Of a DNA stretch of 52,173 bases, positions 35,787 to 45,105 are shown in pieces. The stretch spans positions 1 to 52,173 of the forward strand of contig BQJS01000009.1 in assembly GCA_021604825.1 (NCBI GenBank), read 5' to 3'. A program made the position numbers and the translations under genes. Position 1 is the first letter of the stretch; each line of letters opens with the position of its first letter. The stretch is from Phycisphaerae bacterium. Lineage in GTDB: Bacteria; Planctomycetota; Phycisphaerae; UBA1845. A model generated the notes under the pieces. That model had not been told where the DNA came from. It did no database searches and saw nothing but the letters and a program-made list of their open reading frames with translations.

Positions 35787-36560
35787 TTACCTCAGCCCAA
35801 AGAACGCGCAGGTATTGTTCGTCGTTTGGGCGGCCAACGCTTCCAGAGATGTACCGCGAAGGTCTGCGAGAAATCGTGCGGTGTGAACCATGTGGGCAGG
35901 CTCATTCGGGCGGATGTGGCGGATGGGAGTGGGCGAAAGATACGGCGCATCCGTTTCCAACATCAGATGCTCGCCAGGATACGCGCGGGCGATCGCCTGC
36001 AATTCGGTCGAGCCTTTGAAAGTCACAATCCCGGTGAACGAAATCCGCCAACCGTTCGACGCGATTCTGTGGGCTTCGTCTTTCGTTCCGGTGAAGCAAT
36101 GAAACACCACTGGCCGATCTTTGAACCCGTGTTTGATCAGCGCTGCTTCCGTATCGTCATACGCTTCGCGGCAATGAACCACCAGCGGATAATCCAACTC
36201 TGCCGCCCACGCGAGTTGTGAATCCAACACGTTTTTCTGTGAATCGCGATCGCTGAAATCGTAGTGGTAATCCAATCCGAGTTCACCGATTGCCACGACG
36301 CGCGCTTCATCAATCAATGCCGCCAAGCGATCCAAGTCACCGTCTACGACTTTGCCGGCTTCGTGCGGATGAACGCCAACCGTGCAGTATACGTCGGACC
36401 GAGCGTTGGCCAACCGCACGCACGCCTCAGAGTCCGACGCGTCGCAGCCAATCGTGATCACCTTCGACACGCCAACATCGTGCGACCGCTGCATCACGCC
36501 TTCGACATCTGCCGACAGCGCACCGTTCGTCAGGTGGGTATGGGAATCAATCAATTGCAT
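35787..36560 (-). CDS. tatD: TatD-family metal-dependent hydrolase (DNase)
   Basis: 257 residues of the amidohydrolase-like TIM barrel. The metal site starts with DSHTHL (His7, His9). A Glu follows in AIGELGLDYHYD, then His in LVVHCREAYDD and VFHCFTG, and Asp in LETDAPYLSP. TatD proteins have 3'-5' DNase activity in E. coli; the role here is probably similar. It is the last gene of the ribosomal/tRNA-modification series and ends convergent with folE. Confidence 0.93.
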   Translation of the reverse strand: MQLIDSHTHLTNGALSADVEGVMQRSHDVGVSKVITIGCDASDSEACVRLANARSDVYCTVGVHPHEAGKVVDGDLDRLAALIDEARVVAIGELGLDYHYDFSDRDSQKNVLDSQLAWAAELDYPLVVHCREAYDDTEAALIKHGFKDRPVVFHCFTGTKDEAHRIASNGWRISFTGIVTFKGSTELQAIARAYPGEHLMLETDAPYLSPTPIRHIRPNEPAHMVHTARFLADLRGTSLEALAAQTTNNTCAFFGLR

Positions 36561-36647
36561 CAGTCGGTCATCCTCTCCAGTGGAGGGCGCAAGCTCAGGA
36601 TAGACGGTTGCCGAATCAGCACGGGAGTGTATCGCATCAAACCGAAT

Positions 36648-37052
36648 TCAGCGCGGTGTCGGACCAAATGCGTCCACGAAATGGGTGATCGTCGGCTTCT
36701 GGGATTGGGGCACGAGGACAGCCACCACGTCAAACCGAGCCGTCATGTTGTGGGCATTTTTGTGGGAAATGAAATACCGAGCCACCTTCGTGACTTTGCA
36801 GCGCTTGTGCCAGTTGACCGATTCTTCCGGATCACCCTCATCGGCGCTTCGGCGGGTCTTTACTTCCACGAAAACGAGGACATCGTCGTCGGCTGCTATG
36901 ATATCGAGTTCGCCAATTGGGCAGGTGTAGTTCGACTGGACGATCCGATAGCCCTTCCGTTTGAGGAATCTCCGGGCGATTCTCTCGCCATAATCCCCCA
37001 ACGGCTTAGCCCGCCAGCTTAGAAATGGTAGTCGTTTAAGAAGCCATCGCAT
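36648..37052 (-). CDS. yraN: YraN/UPF0102 endonuclease-like protein
   Basis: 134 residues with the restriction-endonuclease-like fold of UPF0102. GDYGERIARRFLKRKGYRIV, then GELDIIAADDDVLVFVEVKTRRS shows the E...D...ExK nuclease core. The biochemical role is unknown; relatives often lie near rnhB, rplS and trmD, as here. The stop is 87 bases before tatD. Confidence 0.9.
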   Translation of the reverse strand: MRWLLKRLPFLSWRAKPLGDYGERIARRFLKRKGYRIVQSNYTCPIGELDIIAADDDVLVFVEVKTRRSADEGDPEESVNWHKRCKVTKVARYFISHKNAHNMTARFDVVAVLVPQSQKPTITHFVDAFGPTPR

Positions 37053-37104
37053 CGATTTGCGCGACTGGTGCGGAGCGTGGAATTATTCAATCGGTCAATA
37101 GACA

Positions 37105-37168
37105 ACCGAACTCACAGAATCAAGACCCACAAGACCGAGACTCACAGGACCGAGACTCACAAGACCGG
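37105..37168. repeat. 15-bp tandem repeat between yraN and rplS
   Basis: ACCGAGACTCACAGG and ACCGAGACTCACAAG are adjacent, with two degenerate copies before them (ACCGAACTCACAG, CAAGACCCACAAG). It replaces the position where other genomes often carry rnhB. No coding function seen. Confidence 0.65.
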
Positions 37169-37186
37169 ATTCGGTGCGTCGAACGC

Positions 37187-37627
37187 CTAGACCCCAACGG
37201 GTTCGGCGTCCTGGGTCTGGACATCGGGCTTTGAATCTGGGGCCGCCTTTGCCTTGTTCGCCTTGGTGGCGGCCTTTCCACTGCGAAGTTCACGCAGCTT
37301 GCGGGCTTTTCCGACGCGATCGCGCAGGAAGTAGAGTTTGGCGCGACGCACCTTGCCGCGACGTTTCACATCGATCTTTCCGATCAAACGTGAATGGCAC
37401 GGGAATACACGCTCGACGCCCTCGTTGTTGACGATGCGGCGAACGGTGAACGTCTCGTTGATCCCGCGACCTTTGCGGGCGATCACGACGCCGTTGAACA
37501 CCTGGGTTCGCGTCTTGTTGCCTTCGACGATCTTCTGATGCACATCGACCGTGTCACCAACTCGAAATTCGGGGATGCTGGCTTTCTGATAACGCTGTTC
37601 CACCATTTCCATAAGTTGCTGACTCAT
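37187..37627 (-). CDS. rplS: 50S ribosomal protein L19
   Basis: 146 residues. FRVGDTVDVHQKIVEGNKTRTQVFNGVVIARKG and FPCHSRLIGKIDVKRRGKVRRAKLYFLRDRVGKARKLRE are diagnostic. A C-terminal tail of about 30 residues (Lys/Ala-rich, then acidic) extends beyond the usual 115-120. GGAG precedes the ATG by seven bases. L19 sits at the 30S-50S interface. Confidence 0.97.
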   Translation of the reverse strand: MSQQLMEMVEQRYQKASIPEFRVGDTVDVHQKIVEGNKTRTQVFNGVVIARKGRGINETFTVRRIVNNEGVERVFPCHSRLIGKIDVKRRGKVRRAKLYFLRDRVGKARKLRELRSGKAATKANKAKAAPDSKPDVQTQDAEPVGV

Positions 37628-37742
37628 CGCTGTACTCCAAACCCAAACTCAATCAAGCGTATGATTGACTGTCACTCAACAAAATCGGCGTCCATACGAT
37701 GGACCGCCAGCCCATTCTTTATTCGATTCAAGGCCCTATCGG

Positions 37743-38432
37743 CTAACCATCCAGCAGATCAGGGCGCCGCTCTTTCGTACGCTCCAACGATTGTGCCCGG
37801 CGCCATTCGAGAATTTTGGCATGGTCGCCCGACAACAAAACCTCTGGTACGCTATGCCCGCGAAACTCCCTCGGACGCGTGTATTGAGGATATTCCAGCA
37901 AACCGCTCGAAAACGACTCATCCTCAGCCGACATCTCGTTACCCAAAACACCGGGCAACATGCGGATGACTGCGTCCATCAACACCATCGCAGCCAGTTC
38001 CCCACCGGTCAGGACATAATCGCCAATCGAGACTTCTCTCGGCGAAAGTCCGTCACGAATCCTCTCGTCGAACCCTTCGTAGTGTCCGCACAAGAGGATG
38101 AGCCGACGACGCTCAGCCAGCTCCTTGGCCAGCGACTGATCCAGCCGCTCCCCCTGGGGGGTCAGCATGATCAATTCCGATCCGGGTTCGAGTTTGCCAT
38201 CGGCACCGACAACATGCTCGAATGCTTCAAACACCGGACCGCACGACATGACCATTCCAGGCCCGCCACCGAACGGCTTGTCATCCACCGAGCGATGGTT
38301 GTCGTATGTGAAGTCCCGAATATCCGTCGGGATGATGCTCACCAACTCTGCCGCACAAGCCCGACCAATGATGCTTGTATCGGCAAAAGCGTCTATCAGC
38401 GCGGGAAACAACGTAAGGACATCAATACGCAT
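37743..38432 (-). CDS. trmD: tRNA (guanine-N1)-methyltransferase
   Basis: 229 residues from the ATG at 38430-38432, starting [10 protein letters not shown]. TrmD methylates G37 of tRNAs next to the anticodon, which prevents frameshifting. The knotted SAM site is seen in [15 protein letters not shown] and [45 protein letters not shown] is the tRNA-binding loop. It lies between rpsP and rplS, the usual order, but rimM is missing in the 44-base gap to rpsP. Confidence 0.97.
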   Translation of the reverse strand: MRIDVLTLFPALIDAFADTSIIGRACAAELVSIIPTDIRDFTYDNHRSVDDKPFGGGPGMVMSCGPVFEAFEHVVGADGKLEPGSELIMLTPQGERLDQSLAKELAERRRLILLCGHYEGFDERIRDGLSPREVSIGDYVLTGGELAAMVLMDAVIRMLPGVLGNEMSAEDESFSSGLLEYPQYTRPREFRGHSVPEVLLSGDHAKILEWRRAQSLERTKERRPDLLDG

Positions 38433-38476
38433 GGCTGATAAACGCAAAAAGCAACGCTTTCACGTTGCAATTTAGC

Positions 38477-38761
38477 CTACTTTTTCTCGCTTGAACCGAT
38501 GCGACGCGACTTTACCGTGACACCGCGCTTGCGCAGCAATGTGCGACACGTGTCTGACGGTTGGGCACCGACGCTAAGCCAATACTCGGCGCGCTCGGTG
38601 TCTATCTTAAGACCCGCTTCCTCATCCTTCGCAAGCGGATCAAAGAAACCAAGTTCCTCGATGACGCGACCATTGCGCTGTGAGCGCGAATCGATCGCGG
38701 CCATTCGATAAAATGGTCGATGACGCCGACCCAACCTCGACAAACGAATCTTGACAGCCAA
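38477..38761 (-). CDS. rpsP: 30S ribosomal protein S16
   Basis: 94 residues, VKIRLSRLGRRHRPFYRMAAIDSRSQRNGRVIEELGFFDP being typical. The start is a TTG at 38759-38761, with GGAG eight bases upstream; no ATG lies in frame, so a rare start codon is used. It is the first gene of the series rpsP-trmD-rplS-yraN-tatD. Confidence 0.95.
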   Translation of the reverse strand: MAVKIRLSRLGRRHRPFYRMAAIDSRSQRNGRVIEELGFFDPLAKDEEAGLKIDTERAEYWLSVGAQPSDTCRTLLRKRGVTVKSRRIGSSEKK

Positions 38762-38962
38762 GACATAAACTCCTGCGGTTACAAGCCTTCCAACACGTCA
38801 AAACGCCCAATAGCGTCGAACCATCCAGTATACCAAAGTCAGAACCCGCTACAAGACGTCCGACCGCATCGACGGAGATTTCCCCATTGTCCATCCTCCC
38901 CCGGCATACGGCGAAGGGTAGTGCAACGTAACTCAATATTTAACATGGACTTAACGAGCAAC

Positions 38963-39742
38963 CTACAGCCCGACGACGTTGTAACCGGCATCGACGTAGA
39001 TATTTTCGCCCGAGACGCCGCTCGACAGGTCGCTCGTCAGATAGACAGCCGTCTTGCCCACTTCGTCGGCTTCGATGTTGCGGCGGAGCGGGGCCTTCTT
39101 TTCGACGTGGTCGAACATGTCTTCAATGCCACCGACGGCCATCGCAGAGAGCGTACGGATCGGACCGGCACTGATCGTATTGACGCGGATGCCTTTTTCA
39201 CCGAGTTCAAATGCCAAGTAGCGGGCGTTGGCTTCAAGGGCGGCTTTTGCGACGCCCATGACATTGTAACCGGGCACGACCTTTTCGCTGCCGTAGTATG
39301 ACATCGCGATGATCGACCCACCGTTGGTCATCAACGGTGCGGCGCGTTTGGCCATCGCCACGAGCGTGTACGCGCTGATGTCGAGCGCCTGCGAAAACGC
39401 TGCCCGCGTCGTCTCGGCGAAGTTTCCAATTTTCAGGTATTCGCGTTCGGCAAAGGCGATGGAGTGAATGACAAAGTCGATCGTGTCGAAATCTTCGCGA
39501 GCCTTGTTGAAGACCTTGTCCAGGTCCTCATCGCTCGACGCGTCGCAAGGCATGAGCCAAGGGTCGGTGCATCCGCCGGATTCGATCGCTTTGCGGGCCC
39601 GACGTTCCATCTTTTCGCCCGGCAAGTGCGTAAAGGCGCACGTCGCACCCTGTGCCATCAATTGTTCTGCAATGTGCCAAGCGATGCTGCGATCATTGGC
39701 CACCCCAAACACCAATCCGCGTTTTCCGTCCAGCAATCCCAT
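38963..39742 (-). CDS. fabI: enoyl-[acyl-carrier-protein] reductase (NADH)
   Basis: 259 residues of the short-chain dehydrogenase fold. It catalyses the last reduction of each fatty-acid elongation cycle. GVANDRSIAWHIAEQL is the FabI nucleotide-binding loop. Catalytic Tyr149, Tyr159 and Lys166 lie in SYYGSEKVVPGYNVMGVAKAALE with the Y-x6-K spacing of FabI. AGPIRTLSA is the substrate loop. AAGGA lies before the ATG. The gene stands apart from rpsP by about 200 bases. Confidence 0.96.
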   Translation of the reverse strand: MGLLDGKRGLVFGVANDRSIAWHIAEQLMAQGATCAFTHLPGEKMERRARKAIESGGCTDPWLMPCDASSDEDLDKVFNKAREDFDTIDFVIHSIAFAEREYLKIGNFAETTRAAFSQALDISAYTLVAMAKRAAPLMTNGGSIIAMSYYGSEKVVPGYNVMGVAKAALEANARYLAFELGEKGIRVNTISAGPIRTLSAMAVGGIEDMFDHVEKKAPLRRNIEADEVGKTAVYLTSDLSSGVSGENIYVDAGYNVVGL

Positions 39743-39755
39743 TTCATTCGTCCTT

Positions 39756-39787
39756 ATCTTTTGATCTATGCATCTTTTGATCTATGC
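39756..39787. repeat. perfect 16-bp tandem duplication
   Basis: ATCTTTTGATCTATGC occurs twice in direct succession just upstream of fabI, in its leader or promoter. A recent duplication that may change promoter spacing. Confidence 0.8.
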
Positions 39788-39816
39788 GCCGCAACCCTAA
39801 CCATAACCAGCGGGTG

Positions 39817-39847
39817 CCCCATCCTTGAGCGCAGCGGAAGGGTGGGG
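39817..39847. repeat. CCCCATCCTT hairpin repeat
   Basis: CCCCATCCTT (39817-39826) pairs with AAGGGTGGGG (39838-39847), with one G-T pair. The flanks GGGTGCCCCATCCTT and AAGGGTGGGG occur as dispersed repeats in many genomes. It lies between fabI and the DUF1501 gene. Confidence 0.6.
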
Positions 39848-39988
39848 AACTGACACGCCAGCAGTGTTTGCAACTGCTGCATGAAGCATTCATTGTAAGA
39901 CGTTCTGGCGATTTGGCGAGTCAGGCGCGAACCGGGCTTCGGACCCGAAACGAAGCGGCTCGTGAGAGGCTCGCAATGGGATTGGAGC

Positions 39989-41257
39989 CTAGCTGGTGCG
40001 GATCAAGTCGAGTGGCTTGAAACTCCCACCCAGAATCGGCGCAGGATCGACTTTGAGCCAGTTCTTCAGCATCGCCGCGTAGACGGTGCGAAAATCCGTG
40101 GTGAAACGCAGGTCGCCCTTGTCGAGCTTGGTCATGTCGGGCATGGTGCCATGAACGCCACCTTTGACTTTCCCGCCGAGGACGAACATCGGGGCGGCGG
40201 CTCCGTGATCGGTCCCGCCCGACGCGTTCTCAGCCACCCGCCGACCGAACTCCGAGAATACCATCACCGTCACGCGGTCCAGATCGCCTCGGGCTTTGAG
40301 CGCTCGCACGAATCCATCGAGACCTTCACCCAAGTCGCGCATGAGGTTGCCGTGTTTATTCTCTTGCCGGGCATGCGTGTCATAGCCACCATGCGACAAG
40401 TAGTACACACGGGTGCTTAGGTTGGCACCGATCAAGCGATACACCGTTTGCAGTGACCGCCCTATCTCTGAATTCGGGAAGCGCGTGTTGTCTTTGCGAC
40501 CACGGGTGGCGGCTTGGATTTGTTCGGCGCTGAGACGCGCCTCGAGCGCAACGCGGCGCAAGAACTCGTGCGACGTTTCGGCATCCGCAGAGTCACTTCG
40601 CTTGGGCTTGTTCAGCGCAGTCACGACCTTACCCGTCGAACCCGCCCGAACCGCGGCTGTCCAGTTGAGCGACTCCGGTTTTTCAAACGCGAGCGGCATG
40701 AAGTCGTCGCCCTGCATCGCCAATGGCGACTCTTTCATTAACGCGATGCCGGTCGTCGCATCCGGCGGGTCTGCGCCGCGACAGCTGTTGTCGAAGTACC
40801 GTCCCAGCCAACCCTCATGCATCTTGCCCGAAGGTGACGCGGTACTCCAAATATCGGTGCTCTTAAAGTGCGAACGGTTCGGGTTTGGATAACCAACGCC
40901 ATGAATCACGCTCAGATATCCGTCGTCGAACAGGCGTTTTAAACCCACGGCGCGCCCGTGTACGGCGAAATCGGGAGTCAACGCGAGCGTGTCGCCCGGT
41001 TTGATGGCGAGCTTCGGACGGGCTGCGTAGTACGCGTCATTCGTGACGGGCACGATCGTGTTGAGGCCGTCGTTCCCGCCCGCCAATTGCAAGACAACCA
41101 GGATGCGATCACTGTCTTTGATACGTTTGCCGCGACGCCCCTTGTTGGCGGCTTGCACGGTGCTCTGCAAGAACATGGGTACCGTTGCGCCCAATGCGAC
41201 AAAGGAAGCTCCTTTGATAAGAAAGTCACGTCGCGAAGAATGTCGTGGCGTTTTCAT
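39989..41257 (-). CDS. DUF1501 protein, Tat-exported
   Basis: 422 residues from the ATG at 41255-41257, with GGG eight bases upstream. A twin-arginine signal starts it (SSRRDFLIKGASFVALGA). The body is the DUF1501 family, a sulfatase/alkaline-phosphatase-like fold (LQLAGGNDGLNTIVP, NRSHFKSTDIWSTA, LSHGGYDTHARQENKH, MVFSEFGRRVAENASGGTDHGAAAPMFVLGG). The longer frame runs into palindrome copy 2 and is not real. DUF1501 and DUF1800 genes are commonly paired in planctomycetes. Function unknown; probably exported. Confidence 0.9.
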   Translation of the reverse strand: MKTPRHSSRRDFLIKGASFVALGATVPMFLQSTVQAANKGRRGKRIKDSDRILVVLQLAGGNDGLNTIVPVTNDAYYAARPKLAIKPGDTLALTPDFAVHGRAVGLKRLFDDGYLSVIHGVGYPNPNRSHFKSTDIWSTASPSGKMHEGWLGRYFDNSCRGADPPDATTGIALMKESPLAMQGDDFMPLAFEKPESLNWTAAVRAGSTGKVVTALNKPKRSDSADAETSHEFLRRVALEARLSAEQIQAATRGRKDNTRFPNSEIGRSLQTVYRLIGANLSTRVYYLSHGGYDTHARQENKHGNLMRDLGEGLDGFVRALKARGDLDRVTVMVFSEFGRRVAENASGGTDHGAAAPMFVLGGKVKGGVHGTMPDMTKLDKGDLRFTTDFRTVYAAMLKNWLKVDPAPILGGSFKPLDLIRTS

Positions 41258-41285
41258 GACTGATACCCTTTGTCTAACTGCAACT

Positions 41286-41360
41286 CGTGCCACTGCTCTG
41301 TAAGCAGTGTTATTTTGGATTGACGACACTACCCGGCACTGCTCACAGAGCAGTGGCACG
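41286..41360. repeat. nested palindromic repeat, copy 2, inside the DUF1800-DUF1501 unit
   Basis: A 75-bp element with the same arms as copy 1 except GTAAGCAGTG in one hairpin. It begins 11 bases past the DUF1800 stop and ends 28 bases before the DUF1501 start, so it would be transcribed within the operon and could affect mRNA processing. Confidence 0.9.
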
Positions 41361-41371
41361 AACCAGTCCTT

Positions 41372-42991
41372 CTAGAACGCCTGATACTCGGGCATTGCCA
41401 TGATTGCATTGATCAATGCCAGTGTCCGAATGGCTCCATCCTGTGTGCGGGCGTCGAATTTGCGTTTTCCCTGGGTCATGAGTCTCCGAAGTTGCTTTCG
41501 CTGCAAATGGTCGACCTTCGTTCCCAACAGACGATCGACAAAATGATTGAGCACTTGATCGACCGAGCGCAGTCCCTCGCGATGAATAATTGATCGCGGA
41601 TCGAACGGCGGCTGATTGTCTTGCTCCACCTGGATGCCGTGCGACTCGATTCCGAGATCGGCATCAAGCATGCGTTCCAGGTTGTACCGTTTCGCCACCA
41701 TTCGCTGGTGACGTTTTGGACCACCCCGCCCCCCCATCATGCGGTTGGCTTGCTTCGATTGGGTGCCCGCAAGCAGTGCCGACGCGAAATTGTAGCGGGC
41801 GTAGATCGTCGCCGTCGTGATCCATTTTCGATCGCCATCCCAACCCTTGACGTTGGGCGGCTGAAAAAGTTGCTGCCCCATGCCTCGGGTAGCGGCAACG
41901 AAAGCGCTCAAGTCGTTCGGTTCGATTTCCAACGACCGAATCGTCCCGACGACGAGTTGGACGGGACTCTTGATCAGACTGTGTCGCACATCGGGTTCGT
42001 AGAATACCTTGCTTGAAAGCAGCCGCCGCATCACCTCGCGCATGTTGTAGCCCGACCCGCGAATCTCGGTGGCGAGTTTTTCGATCATGTCGGACGTCGG
42101 CTGCGGAGTCACAAAAAACAGCAGCAGCTTGCGCGCCAAATACTTGGACGTGGCTGGCTGACTCAGGATGATGTCGATGATGTCGTAGCCGTCGAACTTG
42201 CCGGTTTGTCCGAGAAATGTCTTCTCACCGGCATCGTGCATTCGGCGGACATTGCTGAATTCACCGTTGCGAATGGTCCAACCGGTCAGCGCCCTAGCGG
42301 CTTCCTTGATATCCTTTTCGGTGTAATTGCCCTCGCCCATGGTGAATAGTTCCAATAGTTCGCGGGCGTAGTTTTCGTTGGGGGCGCTCTTGCGATTGCT
42401 TTCGCTGTCGAGGTAGCGCAGCATCGCCGGGTTCTGGCTGATCTTGACGAGAAGTTCGCGGAAATTGCCCAGGGCGTGTTCGCGAAGGAGTACATTCTGA
42501 TCGAACATCATCTGTGAACTGCGAACTTCGCGGTAGCCTGACGTGAAGTACCCGTGCCAAAAAAGCGTCATCTTTTCTTCGAGTGGTCGCGGTGTCTCAA
42601 TCATCCGCCGCATCCACCACGCCCGCAAATCTTCGATCTGCAACCGACTCAACTGGCGAAGGCGTTGATTCAATTCCTTCGCCGACTCCGGTTCGAGGGC
42701 TTTGCGTTTCTTTTGAACCATTCTTGGATCGGGCAATTCGACGGGCTCGAATTCCGGATCGGTTTGCCGGATGGTTTCATAATCGACGAGGCTCGCAATC
42801 GCGTCCGTCAACGACATCGAAGCCAACCGCTCGACCTCTGCCGGCGTGCCACCGAAACCCGCCCGACGAATCACGTGAGCCGCAGCGGCTGCATCCCATT
42901 CGGTAGCGGGTGCCAATTCAGGCATGGGGGCTGCAACGACACTCGCCGCAAACAGTGACACACATACCGGTATCAAGAATGAAGATTTCAT
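41372..42991 (-). CDS. DUF1800 secreted protein
   Basis: 539 residues. The signal peptide ends around ASVVAAP (residue 22). The rest is DUF1800: HVIRRAGFGGTPAEVERLA, then WWMRRMIETPRPLEEKMTLFWHGYFTS, NENYARELLELFTMGEGNYTEKDIKEAARALTGWTI, and LFQPPNVKGWDGDRKWI. Its function is unknown; it is normally followed by DUF1501, as here. Confidence 0.9.
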   Translation of the reverse strand: MKSSFLIPVCVSLFAASVVAAPMPELAPATEWDAAAAAHVIRRAGFGGTPAEVERLASMSLTDAIASLVDYETIRQTDPEFEPVELPDPRMVQKKRKALEPESAKELNQRLRQLSRLQIEDLRAWWMRRMIETPRPLEEKMTLFWHGYFTSGYREVRSSQMMFDQNVLLREHALGNFRELLVKISQNPAMLRYLDSESNRKSAPNENYARELLELFTMGEGNYTEKDIKEAARALTGWTIRNGEFSNVRRMHDAGEKTFLGQTGKFDGYDIIDIILSQPATSKYLARKLLLFFVTPQPTSDMIEKLATEIRGSGYNMREVMRRLLSSKVFYEPDVRHSLIKSPVQLVVGTIRSLEIEPNDLSAFVAATRGMGQQLFQPPNVKGWDGDRKWITTATIYARYNFASALLAGTQSKQANRMMGGRGGPKRHQRMVAKRYNLERMLDADLGIESHGIQVEQDNQPPFDPRSIIHREGLRSVDQVLNHFVDRLLGTKVDHLQRKQLRRLMTQGKRKFDARTQDGAIRTLALINAIMAMPEYQAF

Positions 42992-43161
42992 GACCCTACC
43001 GATCTCTTCAACGCCTGCATTAAGCTTCGATTTTCACGACCAAGATCCGGATGGTCGTTCGACGTTGCCTTCAGTTGCTCGTATTTCTCAACGATCAATC
43101 GGACTGGCTATTGCATCGAATCGATGCAATTCCACGAACAACCGAGAACCGCGAACGCTAC

Positions 43162-44313
43162 TTATCGCACCCTAAGGTCCAAACAATAATCGAGCCAGCC
43201 CTTCACAAAATTGTCGTCCACAGGACCAAACACCTCTTCAAAAATCATCAGCTCAGTCGCGGCTGAATACGCCCGATCCGTCGGACGCTTGGCCAACACC
43301 ATCAAATAATCGCCAAATGCCTCACGCTTTCGACGGTGCAGATAATGCACCAACGACCACGCCTGGGCGTACGCATTCCCGACGTTGGGTTTGCCCGTAT
43401 CGAAGAGGCTACCATCGCCAATCAATCGGCGGAGCGGAACCAACCGCCCATGCCGAATCGCATCTTTAAAACTCGCAGCCCGGACGCGCTTGGGCGCAAT
43501 CTCGCCTGTCAGGGCTTCGCGCAGATTCAACAAACGATATTGATTCACGGTTGCAAATCCCGCACCATTTCTGTTTGGTGGCGTTTCGAACAAGCAGGCC
43601 AACCCTTCAACCAACCACGTCGGATGATCCCCTTCGCGCGAATGCAGCCCGGCATTGTACAGCACCTGATGGGCGACTTCGTGCTGCACGACCAGTTGGT
43701 TGACCGACTCGATGGTTTGATCGCGCTCGATGCGCAGTCGTCGAAGCTGCTTGAGTACGTTCTTTCGGTCGCGCCCACGGTTGCTCCGCTGCCTTGAATC
43801 GAGCGATGCCTCGATTGATGCAATTTCTTCGTTAACACCGACAAGGCGTCGCATGTTTAAGGCGTGATAAAACGCCGAGCGATTGGTCTTTGGGCTGTAG
43901 AATCCCGCTGCCCCGGTCACACTTGCGCCCGTACGTTCGGCGTATTCAAAGAAGGAATCGGGATGCTCAAAAAAGAGCATCTCCAATTTCTGCGCTGGCA
44001 CGGTGGAATCAAGATCATGGAGTTTGAGGAACCGGTACACACCGCGATAAGTGGCTTCGATGCGGGCGATGAAGTCGGCGATCGTTTCCGTGTCGCCGTC
44101 GTATACAATGACGAAATGCGCGGTGGTTTTGATCTTGAAATTCTCGCCAACCTCTTTCAACAAGTTGGCCTCCGTGGTTGCTGCTGTCTGGGGTTCGTCA
44201 GGCGACTTTGCAAACGACGGACAAATCATGCCCAACGTCGCGAGCACAACGATTACCCGAAAATCGCAACACGAAACCATTCGTCCGATGTGTGTCGTTG
44301 ATTCACGGCGCAC
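43162..44313 (-). CDS. DUF1570 protein with HEVAH metallopeptidase motif
   Basis: Up to 383 residues. A hydrophobic N-terminal segment (about 18-35) is a signal peptide. HEVAHQ at 211-216 with Glu237 in WLVEGLACLFE gives a gluzincin-type zinc site, typical of DUF1570. The GTG at 44311-44313 overlaps the nnrE stop by 11 bases; an ATG at 44278-44280 would keep the signal peptide and is equally possible. Probably a secreted or periplasmic peptidase; the substrate is unknown. Confidence 0.82.
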   Translation of the reverse strand: MRRESTTHIGRMVSCCDFRVIVVLATLGMICPSFAKSPDEPQTAATTEANLLKEVGENFKIKTTAHFVIVYDGDTETIADFIARIEATYRGVYRFLKLHDLDSTVPAQKLEMLFFEHPDSFFEYAERTGASVTGAAGFYSPKTNRSAFYHALNMRRLVGVNEEIASIEASLDSRQRSNRGRDRKNVLKQLRRLRIERDQTIESVNQLVVQHEVAHQVLYNAGLHSREGDHPTWLVEGLACLFETPPNRNGAGFATVNQYRLLNLREALTGEIAPKRVRAASFKDAIRHGRLVPLRRLIGDGSLFDTGKPNVGNAYAQAWSLVHYLHRRKREAFGDYLMVLAKRPTDRAYSAATELMIFEEVFGPVDDNFVKGWLDYCLDLRVR

Positions 44314-45037
44314 CCAACTGCTCCTCGCGCGATTGCTCAGCCACCACGTCCTGAATCAGCGACGGAGGTATGCCGATCCCCTTGACCACGACTTTCCCGA
44401 GAAATTCGCGAGCAGGCGGAACCTTAAAACCAACTTTTGGAGCGACGAACGTCATTGTCGCGGCCGCCCGAATGCCAACATTTCCGATCGTCCCCTTATC
44501 GCAGTCGAGCCCCGATGGAACGTCAATCGCGACAACCCGCTGACAGTCGGCTGCGTTGATCCGTCTGATGAAAGTGGCCATCGGCTCGCGCACGTCACCA
44601 GAAAAACCGGTACCCAACATCGCATCGACAATGACATCCTGCGATGTAAACGATTCGCACGCTTGATCGACGCCTTCTTCATCCACAATGTCCACGATGG
44701 TCAACCCCATCGCCAGAATAATGCTCAGGTTCGCGCTGGCGTCACGCGTCAATCGCGTGCGGTCACCAACGATCCAGACCTTCACGGGGCATCCGCAATT
44801 GTGCAGATGGCGAGCGATCACCAGACCATCACCGCCGTTGTTACCGGTTCCGCAAATGACTTGCACCTTCACCGACTCAGCCTGCAACACTTCATGGTAC
44901 GTTTCGCAGATCCATTCGGCTGCACCGCGTCCGGCATTTTCCATCAAAATGAGTGAGGGGATTTTGAGCGTTTCCGAGGCGACTTCGTCGATGTGGCGTG
45001 ATTGGCTTCGGGTGAGGCTGACGTTGTTTGACGGCAT
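44303..45037 (-). CDS. nnrE: NAD(P)H-hydrate epimerase
   Basis: 244 residues of the YjeF N-terminal domain, which repairs hydrated NAD(P)H by epimerising the R and S forms. LILMENAGRGAAEWI, then ICGTGNNGGDGLVIARHL, IVDAMLGTGFSGDVREP and VAIDVPSGLDCDKG are diagnostic. The dehydratase (NnrD) part is absent, so it is a stand-alone epimerase. The ATG at 45035-45037 has GAGGGAGAG upstream. It is divergent from surE by 68 bases and overlaps the DUF1570 gene. Confidence 0.92.
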   Translation of the reverse strand: MPSNNVSLTRSQSRHIDEVASETLKIPSLILMENAGRGAAEWICETYHEVLQAESVKVQVICGTGNNGGDGLVIARHLHNCGCPVKVWIVGDRTRLTRDASANLSIILAMGLTIVDIVDEEGVDQACESFTSQDVIVDAMLGTGFSGDVREPMATFIRRINAADCQRVVAIDVPSGLDCDKGTIGNVGIRAAATMTFVAPKVGFKVPPAREFLGKVVVKGIGIPPSLIQDVVAEQSREEQLGAP

Positions 45038-45105
45038 GGCAACTCTCCCTCGCGGGTGGAATCGGCTGCGTTGACACCTTAGGGGTGCCATCTACAATCG
45101 CGGCC

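Noticed and set aside
41258..41359. Extended N-terminus of the DUF1501 protein beginning MPLLCEQC
   Set aside because: It is translated from palindrome copy 2; the same peptide appears at other copies, and the Tat signal begins at the ATG at 41257.
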